Of a DNA stretch of 64,000 bases, positions 7,609 to 16,007 are shown piece by piece. Under the pieces are notes generated by a model. It saw only the letters and a list, made by a program, of their open reading frames with translations, was not told the DNA's origin and did not search any database. Position numbers and translations under genes: made by a program. Source of the stretch: Gammaproteobacteria bacterium MFB021 (GTDB lineage: Bacteria; Pseudomonadota; Gammaproteobacteria; Pseudomonadales; Halomonadaceae); the NCBI GenBank assembly GCA_000737985.1, contig JNVT01000061.1, positions 24,208-88,207 of the forward strand, read 5' to 3'. Position 1 is the stretch's first letter; the number at the start of each line of letters is the position of its first letter.

Positions 7609-9291
7609 ATGTCCGATCACGCCAAGCGCCCCCTCTATATTCCCTATGCCGGCCCGACCCTCCTGGAGATGCCGCTGCTCAACAAGGGCAGCGCCTTCAC
7701 CAGCGAAGAGCGGGTCGAGTTCAATCTGCTGGGGCTCTTGCCGCAGAACGTCGAGAGCATCGAGGAGCAGGTCGAGCGCGCCTACCGTCAGTACTCGCTG
7801 TGCCAGAACAATCTCGACAAGCACATCTATCTGCGCGGTATCCAGGACGACAACGAGACGCTGTTCTTCCGCCTGCTCGAGGAGCACCTCGAGGAGATGA
7901 TGCCGATCATCTACACCCCGACGGTGGGCGAGGCGTGCGAGGAGTTCTCCAAGATCTATCGCAACCACCGCGGGCTGTTCATCTCCTATCCCGACCGTCA
8001 TCGCATGGATGACATCCTGCGCAGTGCGACCAAGGACAAGGTGCGGGTGATCGTGGTCACCGACGGCGAGCGCATTCTGGGGCTCGGCGACCAGGGCATC
8101 GGTGGCATGGGTATTCCCATCGGCAAGCTCTCGCTCTACACCGCCTGCGGCGGTATCAGCCCGGCCTATACCCTGCCGATCACGCTCGACGTGGGTACCA
8201 ACAACCAGAAGCTGCTCGACGACCCGATGTACATGGGCTGGCGCCACGAGCGGGTCTCGGCGGAAGAGTATGCCGAGTTCATCACCCTGTTCATGGAGGC
8301 GCTCAAGCGTCGCTGGCCCAACGTGCTGCTGCAGTTCGAGGACTTCGCGCTGACCAACGCCATGCCGCTGCTGGCGCGCTACCGCGATGAGCTGTGCTGC
8401 TTCAACGACGACATCCAGGGTACCGCGTCGGTGTGCGTGGCGACCCTGCTGGCGTCGTGCAAGGCCAAGAACGCCAAGCTCAGCGATCAGGTGATCACCT
8501 TCGCCGGTGCCGGTTCCGCCGGCTGCGGCATCGCCGAGCAGATCGTGGTGGCGATGACCCGCGAAGGGCTCTCCGAGGCCGAGGCGCGCAAGCGTATCTT
8601 CATGGTCGACAAGAACGGCCTGCTGACCACCGACATGGATGGCCTGCACGACTTCCAGCGGCGCCTGGCCCACGCCCCCGAGTCGCTCGATTTCGACGGC
8701 GATGCGCGCGCGCTGCTCGATGTGGTGCGCAACGCCAAGCCGACCATCCTGATCGGCGTCTCGGGGCAGCGCGGGCTGTTCACCGAAGAGGTGATCACCA
8801 CGCTCAACAGCCACTGCGAGAACCCGCTGGTGATGCCGCTCTCCAACCCGACCTCCAAGGTCGAGGCGACGCCGCAGGACGTGCTCACCTGGACTCGCGG
8901 TCAGGCCATGGTCGCTACCGGCAGCCCGTTCGCTCCGGTGGAGATCGACGGGCGCCAGATTCCCATCGCCCAGTGCAACAACTCCTATATCTTCCCGGGT
9001 ATCGGACTGGGTGTGATCGCGGCCAACGCCAATCGCGTCACCGACAACATGCTGATGGCGGCTTCCAATGCGCTGGCCGAGAGCGCGCCGATCGTCAAGA
9101 CCGGCGAAGGGGCGCTGCTGCCGGCGCTCGGCGATATCCGCGAGATCAGCCAGCAGATCGCCTTCGCCGTGGGCAAGCAGGCACAGCAGGATGGCGTCGC
9201 GCTGAGCTCCAGCGACGAGGTGCTGTGGGAAGCGATCCACGGCCACTTCTGGTATCCGCGCTACCGTCAGTACCGTCGCCGCTCGATCTGA
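7609..9291 (+). CDS. maeA: NAD-dependent malic enzyme (oxaloacetate-decarboxylating)
   Basis: Converts malate to pyruvate and CO2 with NAD+ as preferred acceptor, linking the TCA cycle to pyruvate. It has 560 residues, close to E. coli MaeA/SfcA (565). The malic N-terminal domain includes [17 protein letters not shown] and the signature region [18 protein letters not shown] with metal-binding acidic residues, then [13 protein letters not shown]. The NAD domain carries [15 protein letters not shown] at about residue 300. The start at 7609 ([16 protein letters not shown]) matches the family N-terminus; the frame is open further upstream but without homology. It stands alone, followed by a tandem repeat and a hairpin. 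Confidence 0.96.
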   Translation: MSDHAKRPLYIPYAGPTLLEMPLLNKGSAFTSEERVEFNLLGLLPQNVESIEEQVERAYRQYSLCQNNLDKHIYLRGIQDDNETLFFRLLEEHLEEMMPIIYTPTVGEACEEFSKIYRNHRGLFISYPDRHRMDDILRSATKDKVRVIVVTDGERILGLGDQGIGGMGIPIGKLSLYTACGGISPAYTLPITLDVGTNNQKLLDDPMYMGWRHERVSAEEYAEFITLFMEALKRRWPNVLLQFEDFALTNAMPLLARYRDELCCFNDDIQGTASVCVATLLASCKAKNAKLSDQVITFAGAGSAGCGIAEQIVVAMTREGLSEAEARKRIFMVDKNGLLTTDMDGLHDFQRRLAHAPESLDFDGDARALLDVVRNAKPTILIGVSGQRGLFTEEVITTLNSHCENPLVMPLSNPTSKVEATPQDVLTWTRGQAMVATGSPFAPVEIDGRQIPIAQCNNSYIFPGIGLGVIAANANRVTDNMLMAASNALAESAPIVKTGEGALLPALGDIREISQQIAFAVGKQAQQDGVALSSSDEVLWEAIHGHFWYPRYRQYRRRSI

Positions 9292-9313
9292 GCCCGGCGA
9301 TACGGGGTATCCG

Positions 9314-9408
9314 TCGAAGCGATCTTCGGCGCGTCCTCGAAAGCGATCTTCGGCACGCCCTCGAAAGCGATCTTCGGCACGCCCTCGAAAGCGATCACCG
9401 GCGCGTCC
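9314..9408. repeat. 24-bp tandem repeat, four units
   Basis: Units at 9314-9336 (23 bp), 9337-9360, 9361-9384 and 9385-9408. Units 2 and 3 are identical. Unit 1 has a one-base deletion plus GCGCGTCC in place of GCACGCCC, and unit 4 has ATCACCGG in place of ATCTTCGG. The core is AAGCGATCTTCGGC. The array lies immediately after maeA and runs into the hairpin at 9400. Confidence 0.8.
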
Positions 9409-9423
9409 CTTCGGGGGCGCGCC
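9400..9423 (+). terminator. Hairpin after maeA
   Basis: GGCGCGTCCC pairs with GGGGCGCGCC (one G-T pair) around a TTC-type tight loop and is followed by GTTCGTTTT. It is a plausible intrinsic terminator for maeA. Its ascending arm is formed by the last unit of the tandem repeat. Confidence 0.5.
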
Positions 9424-9502
9424 GTTCGTTTTGCATCACCTGCTAAGCGCTCATGGCCAAACCTTCTGACGATGGGCGCCGGAGGCAGGGCAAAGCGAGG
9501 GT

Positions 9503-9540
9503 CCTTTGCCAGGGATGGCAAAGGTAGCGCCCAGGGATGG
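9503..9540. repeat. Intergenic hairpin repeat with duplicated CCAGGGATGG
   Basis: CCTTTGCC (9503-9510) pairs with GGCAAAGG (9517-9524) around AGGGAT. The 10-mer CCAGGGATGG occurs twice, at 9509 and 9531, 22 bp apart. The layout is REP-like. The rest of the maeA-TM2 gap (9424-9656) holds no supported gene. Confidence 0.45.
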
Positions 9541-9656
9541 GTTCACAGCGCCCTCGCGATGTCCTGTCGCCGGAGAAGCCCTCTTCATCTAACGGTTATC
9601 TACTGAAAGGCTTCCAAGCCCCGTCCCCGCGGCTTCTTGGCGGTCTGTTGCCGTCG

Positions 9657-9995
9657 TCAGCGGTTGTACTGCTGGTCGAACTTCTCTTCGCTGATCACCA
9701 GGAAGTAGATGAACTCGAAGAAGGCGATCAGCGCCGGCACCAGGGTCCAGCAGAACAGCAGATAGATCAGGCCGACGATCGGCTGACCCAGGTAGAAGCG
9801 ATGCACGCCGAAACCGCCGAGGAAGAAGGCAAGGATCGCCGCGCTCCACTTGCTGCGCCCGCTCCTGGCGCCGCGCGCGACGGCGCCGCAGTTAGGGCAG
9901 CTCCGGGCGCTCTCGTGGATCGGTTTGCCACAGCCGTGGCAGTAGATCATGCCGGCGGAGAGCGGCTGTGGCCGGGTGTCGACGTCTTGGGTCAT
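9657..9995 (-). CDS. TM2-domain protein with N-terminal zinc ribbon
   Basis: A 112-residue membrane protein. The N-terminus has a four-cysteine zinc-ribbon pattern: CHGC at residues 19-22 and CPNC at 33-36. It is followed by a basic linker and a TM2 domain: a first helix around residues 51-61, the hallmark loop GFGVHRFYLGQPIVGLIYLL, and a second helix ending near 100. AGGAAA lies a few bases before the ATG at 9995. The biochemical role of this family is not established; members are small two-helix membrane proteins. It is codirectional with, but 139 bp downstream of, the ABC-lactonase operon and is probably transcribed separately. Confidence 0.85.
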   Translation of the reverse strand: MTQDVDTRPQPLSAGMIYCHGCGKPIHESARSCPNCGAVARGARSGRSKWSAAILAFFLGGFGVHRFYLGQPIVGLIYLLFCWTLVPALIAFFEFIYFLVISEEKFDQQYNR

Positions 9996-10134
9996 GCGGG
10001 GTTTCCTATTGATGTTCCCTATGGATGAACTTGAGCCGGCGCGGTCTTGGCCGCGATGTCCGGCCGCCAAGTCTAAGGGATCGGCGGCGGGCCCGACAGC
10101 GCCTCGCCGCCGTGGGGGCTTCGCGTCTCGCGGG

Positions 10135-11070
10135 TCACGCCTCGCGCTGGCACTGGGTCCACCACTCGGCGCCCTGGACGTCGACGAACAGGCTGTAGAG
10201 CGAGGTGGTCGCGGTGATGTAGAGACGCTGACCGTCGCTGCCGCCGAAGCACAGGTTGGAGACCGTCTCCGGAACCAGGATGCGCCCCAGCAGGGTGCCG
10301 TCGGGGGCGAAGCAGTGGACCCCGTCGGCCGCCGACGACCACAGGTTGCCCTCGCGGTCCACGCGCATGCCGTCGGGCACACCGGCGCCGATCTCGGCGA
10401 AGATGCCGTCGTCTTCGAGCGTCTTGCCGTTCACCCGGAAGCGGCGGATCACCGGGGCGACCGTCGAGTCATGGGTGGCGCCGCTCTCAGCCACGTAGAG
10501 CAGGCGTTCGTCGGGGGAGAAACAGAGCCCATTGGGCTGGGCGAAGTCGCTGGCCACCGCGCTCAGGCTGCCATCCTCGGGGTCGAGCCGGAAGACGTGG
10601 CGCGCGGGCTGCTCGGGGGCGGCGCGGTAGCCCTCGAAGTTGGAGATCAGCCCGTAGGTGGGGTCGGTGAACCAGATCGCCCCGTCGCGGCTCACCACCA
10701 CGTCGTTGGGCGAGTTGAGCCGCCCGCCGGCGTAGTGCGAGGCGAGCACCTGAATACGCCCGTCGGGCTCGGTGCGCACCAGATCGCGGCTACCGTGGCG
10801 GCAGCTCACCAGGCGCCCCAGGTTGTCGCGGGTGTTGCCGTTGTTGAAGCCGGTGCGCTCGCGGAAGGTGGTGATACCGTCGCGCGCCGACCAGCGCAGC
10901 AGGCGCTGACTGGGGATATCCGAGAACAGCAGGCACTGGTGATCGCCGAACCACACCGGCCCCTCGGTCCAGGTGAAGCCTGTGGCCAGCCGGGTCAACG
11001 GTGCCATGGGGTGAACCAGCCGCGCGAAGCGCGGGTCGTGGCTGTCGAGATGCTCAGGGGTGGGGATCAT
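10135..11070 (-). CDS. SMP-30/gluconolactonase/LRE-family lactonase
   Basis: A 311-residue six-bladed beta-propeller hydrolase of the SMP-30 family, which opens sugar lactones. Metal-ligand segments are visible: the N-terminal TEGPVWF (Glu), RLNSPNDVVVSRDGAIWFTDPTYG and QPNGLCFSPDERLLYVAES, then GVPDGMRVDREGNLW carrying the last Asp. The start overlaps the stop of the second ABC permease (ATGA), so it is the last gene of the sugar-importer operon and is translationally coupled. The context suggests that the imported sugar is oxidised to a lactone which this enzyme opens; the oxidising dehydrogenase is not in the window. The nature of the sugar is unknown. Confidence 0.88.
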   Translation of the reverse strand: MIPTPEHLDSHDPRFARLVHPMAPLTRLATGFTWTEGPVWFGDHQCLLFSDIPSQRLLRWSARDGITTFRERTGFNNGNTRDNLGRLVSCRHGSRDLVRTEPDGRIQVLASHYAGGRLNSPNDVVVSRDGAIWFTDPTYGLISNFEGYRAAPEQPARHVFRLDPEDGSLSAVASDFAQPNGLCFSPDERLLYVAESGATHDSTVAPVIRRFRVNGKTLEDDGIFAEIGAGVPDGMRVDREGNLWSSAADGVHCFAPDGTLLGRILVPETVSNLCFGGSDGQRLYITATTSLYSLFVDVQGAEWWTQCQREA

Positions 11071-12005
11071 GCGCGGCGTCTCCGGGCGTTGGCGGCGATC
11101 ACGATACCGATGATGATCATCCCGGTCAGCATCATGCGCGCGCCGGCGTCGAAGCCGTAGGCGTTGAGCATCGACACCACCAGGAACATGAACAGGGCCG
11201 CGCCCCACACCCCGGGCACGTTGGAGAAGCCGCCGGCGATCGAGGTGCCGCCGATCACCACCACGGCGATCGATAGCAGCAGATACTGCTGTCCCATGTT
11301 GAGCGCAGCGCCGCCGGAGAAGCTCGCCAGCAGGAAACCGGTGAGCCCGGCCAGCAGCGCCACGCTGAGATAGGCACTGGCACGCACGCGCTCTACCGGT
11401 ACCCCGGCAAGCCTTGCCGCACGCGGATTCTGGCCGGTGGCGAGTAGCCAGCGCCCCCATAGCCCGCGCTCCAGCAGCCACCACACGACCAGCGCCAGGA
11501 GCACGCCGATCAGCGCCACGTTGGGCACGCCCAGGGTGCGCCCGGTGGCGAAGTCGGCCAGCGCGGCCGGCGGCTTGATACGCAGACCGCGGTTGGACCA
11601 GATCGCCAGCGACTGATAGAGCAGCGACGCTGCGAGGGTGGCGATGATCGGCGGCAGACGCAGCAGCCGGATCAGCGCGAAGTTGGCTGCGCCGCAGCCC
11701 AGGCCCACCAGCAGGGCGACGCCCAGCCCCAGCAGCGCGGTACCGGGGGCACCGTCCATGGCCTTGAGCGCCAGGGTGCCGGCCAGAGTCATGACCGCGG
11801 GGATCGAGAGATCGATATTGCCCGGCCCCAGGGTGATCACCAGCATCTGGCCGATGCCGACGATCGCGGCGAAGGCGCCGAACGAGAGTGCGGCGTAGAG
11901 CAGTCCACCGGCCTGGGAGGCGCCGGAGAGCGCGATGGAGAGGGCGAAGACCGCGATGGCGGCGAGCCAGGCCCAGAGCCAGGGCCGCGAGATCAGGCTT
12001 TGCAT
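11067..12005 (-). CDS. ABC sugar transporter permease (second)
   Basis: A 312-residue inner-membrane permease of the ribose/xylose type (RbsC/BPD_transp_2). Typical segments are GIGQMLVITLGPGNIDLSIPAVMTLAG, GQNPRAARLAGVPVERVRASAYL and VVVIGGTSIAGGFSNVPGVWGA. About 8-10 hydrophobic helices are visible. I take the ATG at 12005 (MQSLISRPWLW), since the longer open frame is a shadow of the first permease. It sits 38 bp after the first permease and overlaps the lactonase start by 4 bp. The two permeases probably form a heterodimeric channel. Confidence 0.9.
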   Translation of the reverse strand: MQSLISRPWLWAWLAAIAVFALSIALSGASQAGGLLYAALSFGAFAAIVGIGQMLVITLGPGNIDLSIPAVMTLAGTLALKAMDGAPGTALLGLGVALLVGLGCGAANFALIRLLRLPPIIATLAASLLYQSLAIWSNRGLRIKPPAALADFATGRTLGVPNVALIGVLLALVVWWLLERGLWGRWLLATGQNPRAARLAGVPVERVRASAYLSVALLAGLTGFLLASFSGGAALNMGQQYLLLSIAVVVIGGTSIAGGFSNVPGVWGAALFMFLVVSMLNAYGFDAGARMMLTGMIIIGIVIAANARRRRA

Positions 12006-12043
12006 GGCGTCGATCCTTGCAGTGGAGAGGGGGCAGAGAAGTC

Positions 12044-12976
12044 TCAGAGCAGCGCTTCGCGGCGCGTGAACAGCAGGCGTGCGGCGAGTACCAGGATCAG
12101 CACCGCCCCCTGAGCGCCGATCTGCCAGTCCGGCGAGATATGCATGAAGGCCAGCAGCGACCCCGCCAGCGACAGCGTCAGCGCCCCCAGCACCGCGCCG
12201 ATCGGCGATACCCGGCCGCCGATGAACTCGCCGCCGCCGAGAATCACCCCGGCGATGCTGAGCAGGGTGTAGCTGGAGGCGACGCTGGCCCCGGACGAGG
12301 TGTAGAGCCCCACCAGCGTGAGCCCGGCGAGTACGCCGAAGACCCCGGCGAGACCGTAGGTCAGCGCATAGAGCCCGCTCAGGCGCCAGCCGGCGCGGGC
12401 CACCGAGCGCGAGTTGCCACCCAGGCCGCGCAGCACCGTGCCGATCCCCGAGCGCATGATCAGCAGATGCGCGGCGGCGGCGATCAAAAGCGCTGCCACC
12501 ACCGCCATGGGGGCCAGCGGCGGCTTGACCGTCATCAGCGCCCGCAGCCACTCCGGCGAGGTGCCACCGGGGGCGGGCATGATCACCAGCGCCAGCCCGC
12601 CCCAGATGAACGACATGCCCAGGGTGACCACGATCGCCGGCAGCTCGAAGCGGTGGATCAGTGCCCCCAGGGCGGCGTAGGCGAGCACCAGGCCGGCCAG
12701 CGCCAGCCAGCCGAGCCAGGGGTGCTGCACCAGCAGGGTGGAGACGACGCACGCCACCAGGCTGACGAAGGCGCCCACCGAGAGGTCGATGTCGTTGACC
12801 ATGATGATCAGCAGCTGGCCGATGGTCGCCAGGGCGATGGGGATGGTCAGGTTGAACAGCAGGTTCAGCCCCAGATAGCTCATCGCCCGCTCCTGCAGGG
12901 CGAAGGTCGCGATCAGCAGCACGCTGAACGAGATGAGCGGCAGCAGCTTGCGCGGCGAGATCGAATGACGGGTCAT
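12044..12976 (-). CDS. ABC sugar transporter permease (first)
   Basis: A 310-residue RbsC-type permease. Landmarks are TIGQLLIIMVNDIDLSVGAFVSL, FELPAIVVTLGMSFIWGG and IAGVILGGGEFIGGRVSPIGAVLGAL. It begins one base after the ATPase stop, so it is tightly coupled to it. It is a paralogue of the next gene; the DLSVG versus DLSIP segment and the GG(E/T)xIGG loop align. The pair forms the membrane channel of the importer. Confidence 0.9.
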   Translation of the reverse strand: MTRHSISPRKLLPLISFSVLLIATFALQERAMSYLGLNLLFNLTIPIALATIGQLLIIMVNDIDLSVGAFVSLVACVVSTLLVQHPWLGWLALAGLVLAYAALGALIHRFELPAIVVTLGMSFIWGGLALVIMPAPGGTSPEWLRALMTVKPPLAPMAVVAALLIAAAAHLLIMRSGIGTVLRGLGGNSRSVARAGWRLSGLYALTYGLAGVFGVLAGLTLVGLYTSSGASVASSYTLLSIAGVILGGGEFIGGRVSPIGAVLGALTLSLAGSLLAFMHISPDWQIGAQGAVLILVLAARLLFTRREALL

Positions 12977-12977
12977 C

Positions 12978-14432
12978 TCAGTTCTCCTGCATCTCGAACG
13001 AGGCGGCCAGGATGCGCTCTTCGCTGATCTCGGCGCCGCTCAGTTCGGCCGAGATCTTGCCGTCGCGGAAGACGAAGACGCGATCGCACTGGCATACCTC
13101 TTCGGTTTCGGTGGAGTACCACAGGAAAGTCCGGCCGGCGTCGGCCTCGGCGCGGATCAGCGCATAGACCTCCTGCTTGGTGCCGACATCGACCCCGCGC
13201 ATGGGGTCGTCCATCACCACGATGGGGGCGCTCGACGCCAGCGCGCGGGCGAACAGCACCTTCTGCTGGTTGCCGCCGGAGAGCGACGTGATGGGGTTGC
13301 CCAGGTCGTCGCTGCGGATACCGATGCGCTGCTGCCAGTCGTGGCCCAGCGTCGCCTCGGCGTGGCGATCCACCGCACCGCGGCGGGCCCCGGCCGGCAG
13401 CACCGAGAGGCTCAGGTTGCGCAGGATCGACCACAGCGGCAGCACGCCGTCACGGCCGCGGTCGCCGGCGACGAAGGCCATCCGGGGCTGGCGCGGTGCG
13501 CGCCAGCCGGAGGTGCCGGCGAAGTAGAGCCTGGCCAGGGCCTCTGCCTGGCCGTGGCCGGCAAGCCCGGCGAGGCCGACGATCTCGCCACGCCGCGCGC
13601 TGAGCCCGGCGGCGTCTTCGATCACCGTCTCGCCCGAGGCGCCTGCTCCGGCGGTGCTGGCGCCCTCGGCATCCCGGCGCCGGTCGGCGCTCGGGGCGTG
13701 CTGTGCCACATGGCCCATGGCATCGACCAGCGAGTCGCGGTCGAAGTCCTGGCTCGCGCGCTCGGCCACCACGCGGCCGTCCTGCATCACCACGATGCGG
13801 CTGGCAACGCGGAAGATCTCGCCCAGCATGTGCGAGATGAACACCACCGTGCCGCCCTCGGCGCAGAAGCGCTCGACATAGGCCAGCAGCTGTTCGGCGA
13901 TGCCCGCGTCCAGCGACGAGGTGGGTTCGTCGAGGATCACCAGCCGCGCCTGGCCGCCGCGCGGGGCGAAGCCGATGGCGATCTCGATCATCTGACGCTG
14001 GGCGATGGAAAGGGTGTCGACCCGGGCGTCGGTGTCGATGCCGTGGCCGGGAAACACCTGGTCCAGGCTGGCGCGGATCTCGGCGCCGGCGCGACGGCGC
14101 CAGCCCAGCCCCTTGAGCGTGGGGTGGGCGATGCGCAGGTTCTCGGCCGCGCTCAGGTTGGGGCACAGCGAGAGCTCCTGGAACACCGAGCGGATGGCGC
14201 TGCCGCGACCGCCGCGGGTCACATGGCTGTCGATCTCGCCGCGGCTCGGCTTGAGCGTGCCGTTGATCAGATTGACCAGGGTCGACTTGCCGGCGCCGTT
14301 GTGGCCCACCAGCCCGACGCACTCGCCGGGGGCCAGGGTGAGGTCGATGCCATCGATCGCCCTGACCGCGCCGAACTGCTTGTGCACCCCGCGCAGGGCG
14401 ACCACGGCCTCGACCGGCTGAGACGTGTTCAT
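12978..14432 (-). CDS. Sugar ABC transporter ATPase, duplicated (RbsA/MglA-type)
   Basis: A 484-residue tandem ATPase. Domain 1 has Walker [10 protein letters not shown] at about residues 43-51, a degenerate signature [11 protein letters not shown] and Walker [12 protein letters not shown]. Domain 2 has the degraded P-loop usual in this family ([10 protein letters not shown]), a good signature LSGGNQQKV and a Walker B reading [14 protein letters not shown]. There the usual DEPTRG is DDPMRG, so the catalytic Glu is an Asp. The start overlaps the stop of the binding-protein gene by four bases (ATGA) and its stop is one base before the permease start. It powers ribose-type sugar uptake. The link between the two domains is rather short and Ala/Gly/Ser-rich. 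Confidence 0.92.
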   Translation of the reverse strand: MNTSQPVEAVVALRGVHKQFGAVRAIDGIDLTLAPGECVGLVGHNGAGKSTLVNLINGTLKPSRGEIDSHVTRGGRGSAIRSVFQELSLCPNLSAAENLRIAHPTLKGLGWRRRAGAEIRASLDQVFPGHGIDTDARVDTLSIAQRQMIEIAIGFAPRGGQARLVILDEPTSSLDAGIAEQLLAYVERFCAEGGTVVFISHMLGEIFRVASRIVVMQDGRVVAERASQDFDRDSLVDAMGHVAQHAPSADRRRDAEGASTAGAGASGETVIEDAAGLSARRGEIVGLAGLAGHGQAEALARLYFAGTSGWRAPRQPRMAFVAGDRGRDGVLPLWSILRNLSLSVLPAGARRGAVDRHAEATLGHDWQQRIGIRSDDLGNPITSLSGGNQQKVLFARALASSAPIVVMDDPMRGVDVGTKQEVYALIRAEADAGRTFLWYSTETEEVCQCDRVFVFRDGKISAELSGAEISEERILAASFEMQEN

Positions 14433-15631
14433 GGCTGAGTCTCCTCGGCGGCGGATGGGGTCTTGGCCGGGTCCTGGGCCTTGGCGGGGCTCGGCTCAGG
14501 CGCCGAGGCTTGCGTGGCTCGGGCCTGCTGGATCAGGCGCTCGACGTCGGCGCGGGTGAAGATCTGATCGGCCACCGAGCCCTTGGGCGTATGCGCCAGC
14601 ACCTCGGAGAGCTCGTCCTGGCGAATGTGGTAGAGCGGTACCGTCAGGTGCTTGGGCACGTCCTCGCCGGCAAGAATGCGCTGGGCCACCCAGAAGGCGA
14701 CCACGGCGATACCGGGGGCGTTGGAGATGGCGATGCTCTGGTAGCCGTTTTTGCGGTGCTGTTCGGCCCACCAGGCCAGCTCGTCCTGGGCGTTGGAGAA
14801 GATGATCACCGGCATCTCGCGCTGCGAGGCGCGGAACGCCTGGGCCACCCCGTAGGCCTCACCGCCCTGGTTGAGCACGCCGTCGATGTGCGGCAGCGAG
14901 GGCAGCACCCCGGCCACCGCCTGCTGGGTCACGTCCTGGGCCCAGTCGCCCTCCACCGAGGAGACGATGTGCAGCTTGGGGTAGTGCTCGAGCTCGTCGA
15001 CGATGCCCTGGTGCAGGTCGTCATCGACGAAGGTGCCCGGCAGCCCGCGCACCTCGAGCAGGTTGGCGCCGTCGGGGAAGCGCTTGGCCATGTAGTCGAC
15101 CTGCTCGCGGCCCCACTCATGGAAGTCGTTGACGATCTTCCAGGCGCAGGGGGCGGTGACGATGCCGTCGAACGAGACCACCACCACGCCGGCGTCGCAC
15201 GCCTCCTGCACCGCGCCGTTGAGGGCGGTGGTCGAGGCGGCGTCGATCACGATGGCGTCGTAGCCCTGCAGAATCAGATTCTGAATCTGGGCGGCCTGGT
15301 CGGTGGGCTGGTTCTCGCCGATGGTGAAGGCGTCGGCGGCGGCGACCACGCCGGTCTTGACCGCGGGTGCGGTCTGCGTCTGCCAGGCCGCGAGCATCTG
15401 CTGGCGCCAGGCGTTGCCGGCGTAGTTGTTGGAGAGCGCGATGCGCTTGTCCGCAGTCGAATTCGTGCGCGGCTGGCTTTGGTCTTGGGTCTGGCCTGCG
15501 ACCTGAGCAGGGCTCGGGGGCGTGGCCGCTGCCGCGCCGCCGGTATCGGCGTGTGCGGCGAGGGCCGCGGTACTCAGGGCCAGCCCCAGCAGGCCCGCAC
15601 GCCAGCGCCGGTTGTCGTTATCAGGGGTCAT
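14429..15631 (-). CDS. Periplasmic sugar-binding protein of the ABC importer
   Basis: A 400-residue type-I periplasmic binding protein (Peripla_BP_4). A signal peptide occupies residues 1-28 (RRW, then a hydrophobic core, AHA cleavage). A Gln/Ser/Pro-rich spacer runs to about 60. The binding domain starts at [14 protein letters not shown] and includes [17 protein letters not shown] and [16 protein letters not shown]. An unusual tail of about 30 residues rich in Ala, Pro, Lys and Glu ends the protein. I choose the ATG at 15631, with GGGAG just upstream; the open frame continues upstream but lacks a signal peptide. It is the first gene of a five-gene operon (binding protein, ATPase, two permeases, lactonase). 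Sugar specificity cannot be read. Confidence 0.88.
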   Translation of the reverse strand: MTPDNDNRRWRAGLLGLALSTAALAAHADTGGAAAATPPSPAQVAGQTQDQSQPRTNSTADKRIALSNNYAGNAWRQQMLAAWQTQTAPAVKTGVVAAADAFTIGENQPTDQAAQIQNLILQGYDAIVIDAASTTALNGAVQEACDAGVVVVSFDGIVTAPCAWKIVNDFHEWGREQVDYMAKRFPDGANLLEVRGLPGTFVDDDLHQGIVDELEHYPKLHIVSSVEGDWAQDVTQQAVAGVLPSLPHIDGVLNQGGEAYGVAQAFRASQREMPVIIFSNAQDELAWWAEQHRKNGYQSIAISNAPGIAVVAFWVAQRILAGEDVPKHLTVPLYHIRQDELSEVLAHTPKGSVADQIFTRADVERLIQQARATQASAPEPSPAKAQDPAKTPSAAEETQP

Positions 15632-15777
15632 GCTCGGCTCCCATCTCTCCTGCCGCTTGCCGGTGCGATCGGGTCGTACTGGCGGGCGGACATCGCCCTC
15701 TGGTGGGGCGTGGTATCGGACGCGTGTCCAGGGAGGACCATGGTTGGGCGTGGCGGTCTGGGGTGTAAAGGCGGCCC

Positions 15778-15804
15778 CCCGCACAAATGCTGCGGGTTCC
15801 CGCA
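15778..15804. promoter_or_regulatory. CCCGCA/TGCGGG palindrome, candidate operator
   Basis: CCCGCA (15778-15783), seven bases, TGCGGG (15791-15796), TT, CCCGCA (15799-15804). The right-hand part TGCGGGTTCCCGCA is a perfect 14-bp palindrome, and the left arm can pair alternatively with the middle arm. It lies about 150 bp upstream of the binding-protein start and about 200 bp from the kinase start, a plausible site for the adjacent response regulator or for a sugar repressor. Confidence 0.4.
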
Positions 15805-15955
15805 ATTTCGACCTCAACTTAAGGATGAGGGGAAGGCGTCAGGGATAGCGCTATGCTGGTCGCCCCGGCGCCCGGTTGGCGCCTGACTTTGGCCCGCGCC
15901 AGTGTGCGCAAGCGCTATCATCAGGCAGGCCGAGCGCTCCCTATAGCGCGTTCCA

Positions 15956-15992
15956 GGGTTTGTACGAAAAGTCAGCGAGCGCGGGCAAGACA
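15956..15992 (-). repeat. Truncated copy of the palindromic element (inverted)
   Basis: Read on the minus strand it matches the right end of the element at 40028-40159: the shared run is CTTGCC(G)-CGCTCGC-GACTTTT, and the sequence then continues as CGTACAAACCC, the inverse of the GGCTCTGTACGAAAA tip of copy 2. Only this end is present, and it abuts the ribosome site of the kinase gene. Confidence 0.55.
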
Positions 15993-16007
15993 GTTGAGGA
16001 GTTCGGT

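Larger units (their letters stand above)
15632..16007. other. Divergent control region, ABC operon / two-component pair
   Basis: A 376-bp gap between two divergent starts. It holds a triple CCCGCA/TGCGGG array at 15778-15804, the A/T-rich stretch around 15805-15830 that may contain the promoters, a truncated palindromic element at 15956-15992, and the GAGGAG ribosome site of the kinase gene. No gene is supported within it. Confidence 0.6.

Noticed and set aside
9314..9408. CRISPR array
   Set aside because: Units are head to tail without spacers and no cas gene is near.
9267..9521. Minus-strand 84-codon frame made partly of AFEGVPKI repeats
   Set aside because: The repeats are those of the 24-bp tandem DNA array, which happens to be a multiple of three; one unit is 23 bp, no ribosome site, no homology. 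A DNA repeat is the simpler reading.
13450..14322. 290-codon minus-strand frame inside the ATPase gene
   Set aside because: Out-of-frame shadow of the RbsA-like ATPase, whose Walker motifs fix the true frame.
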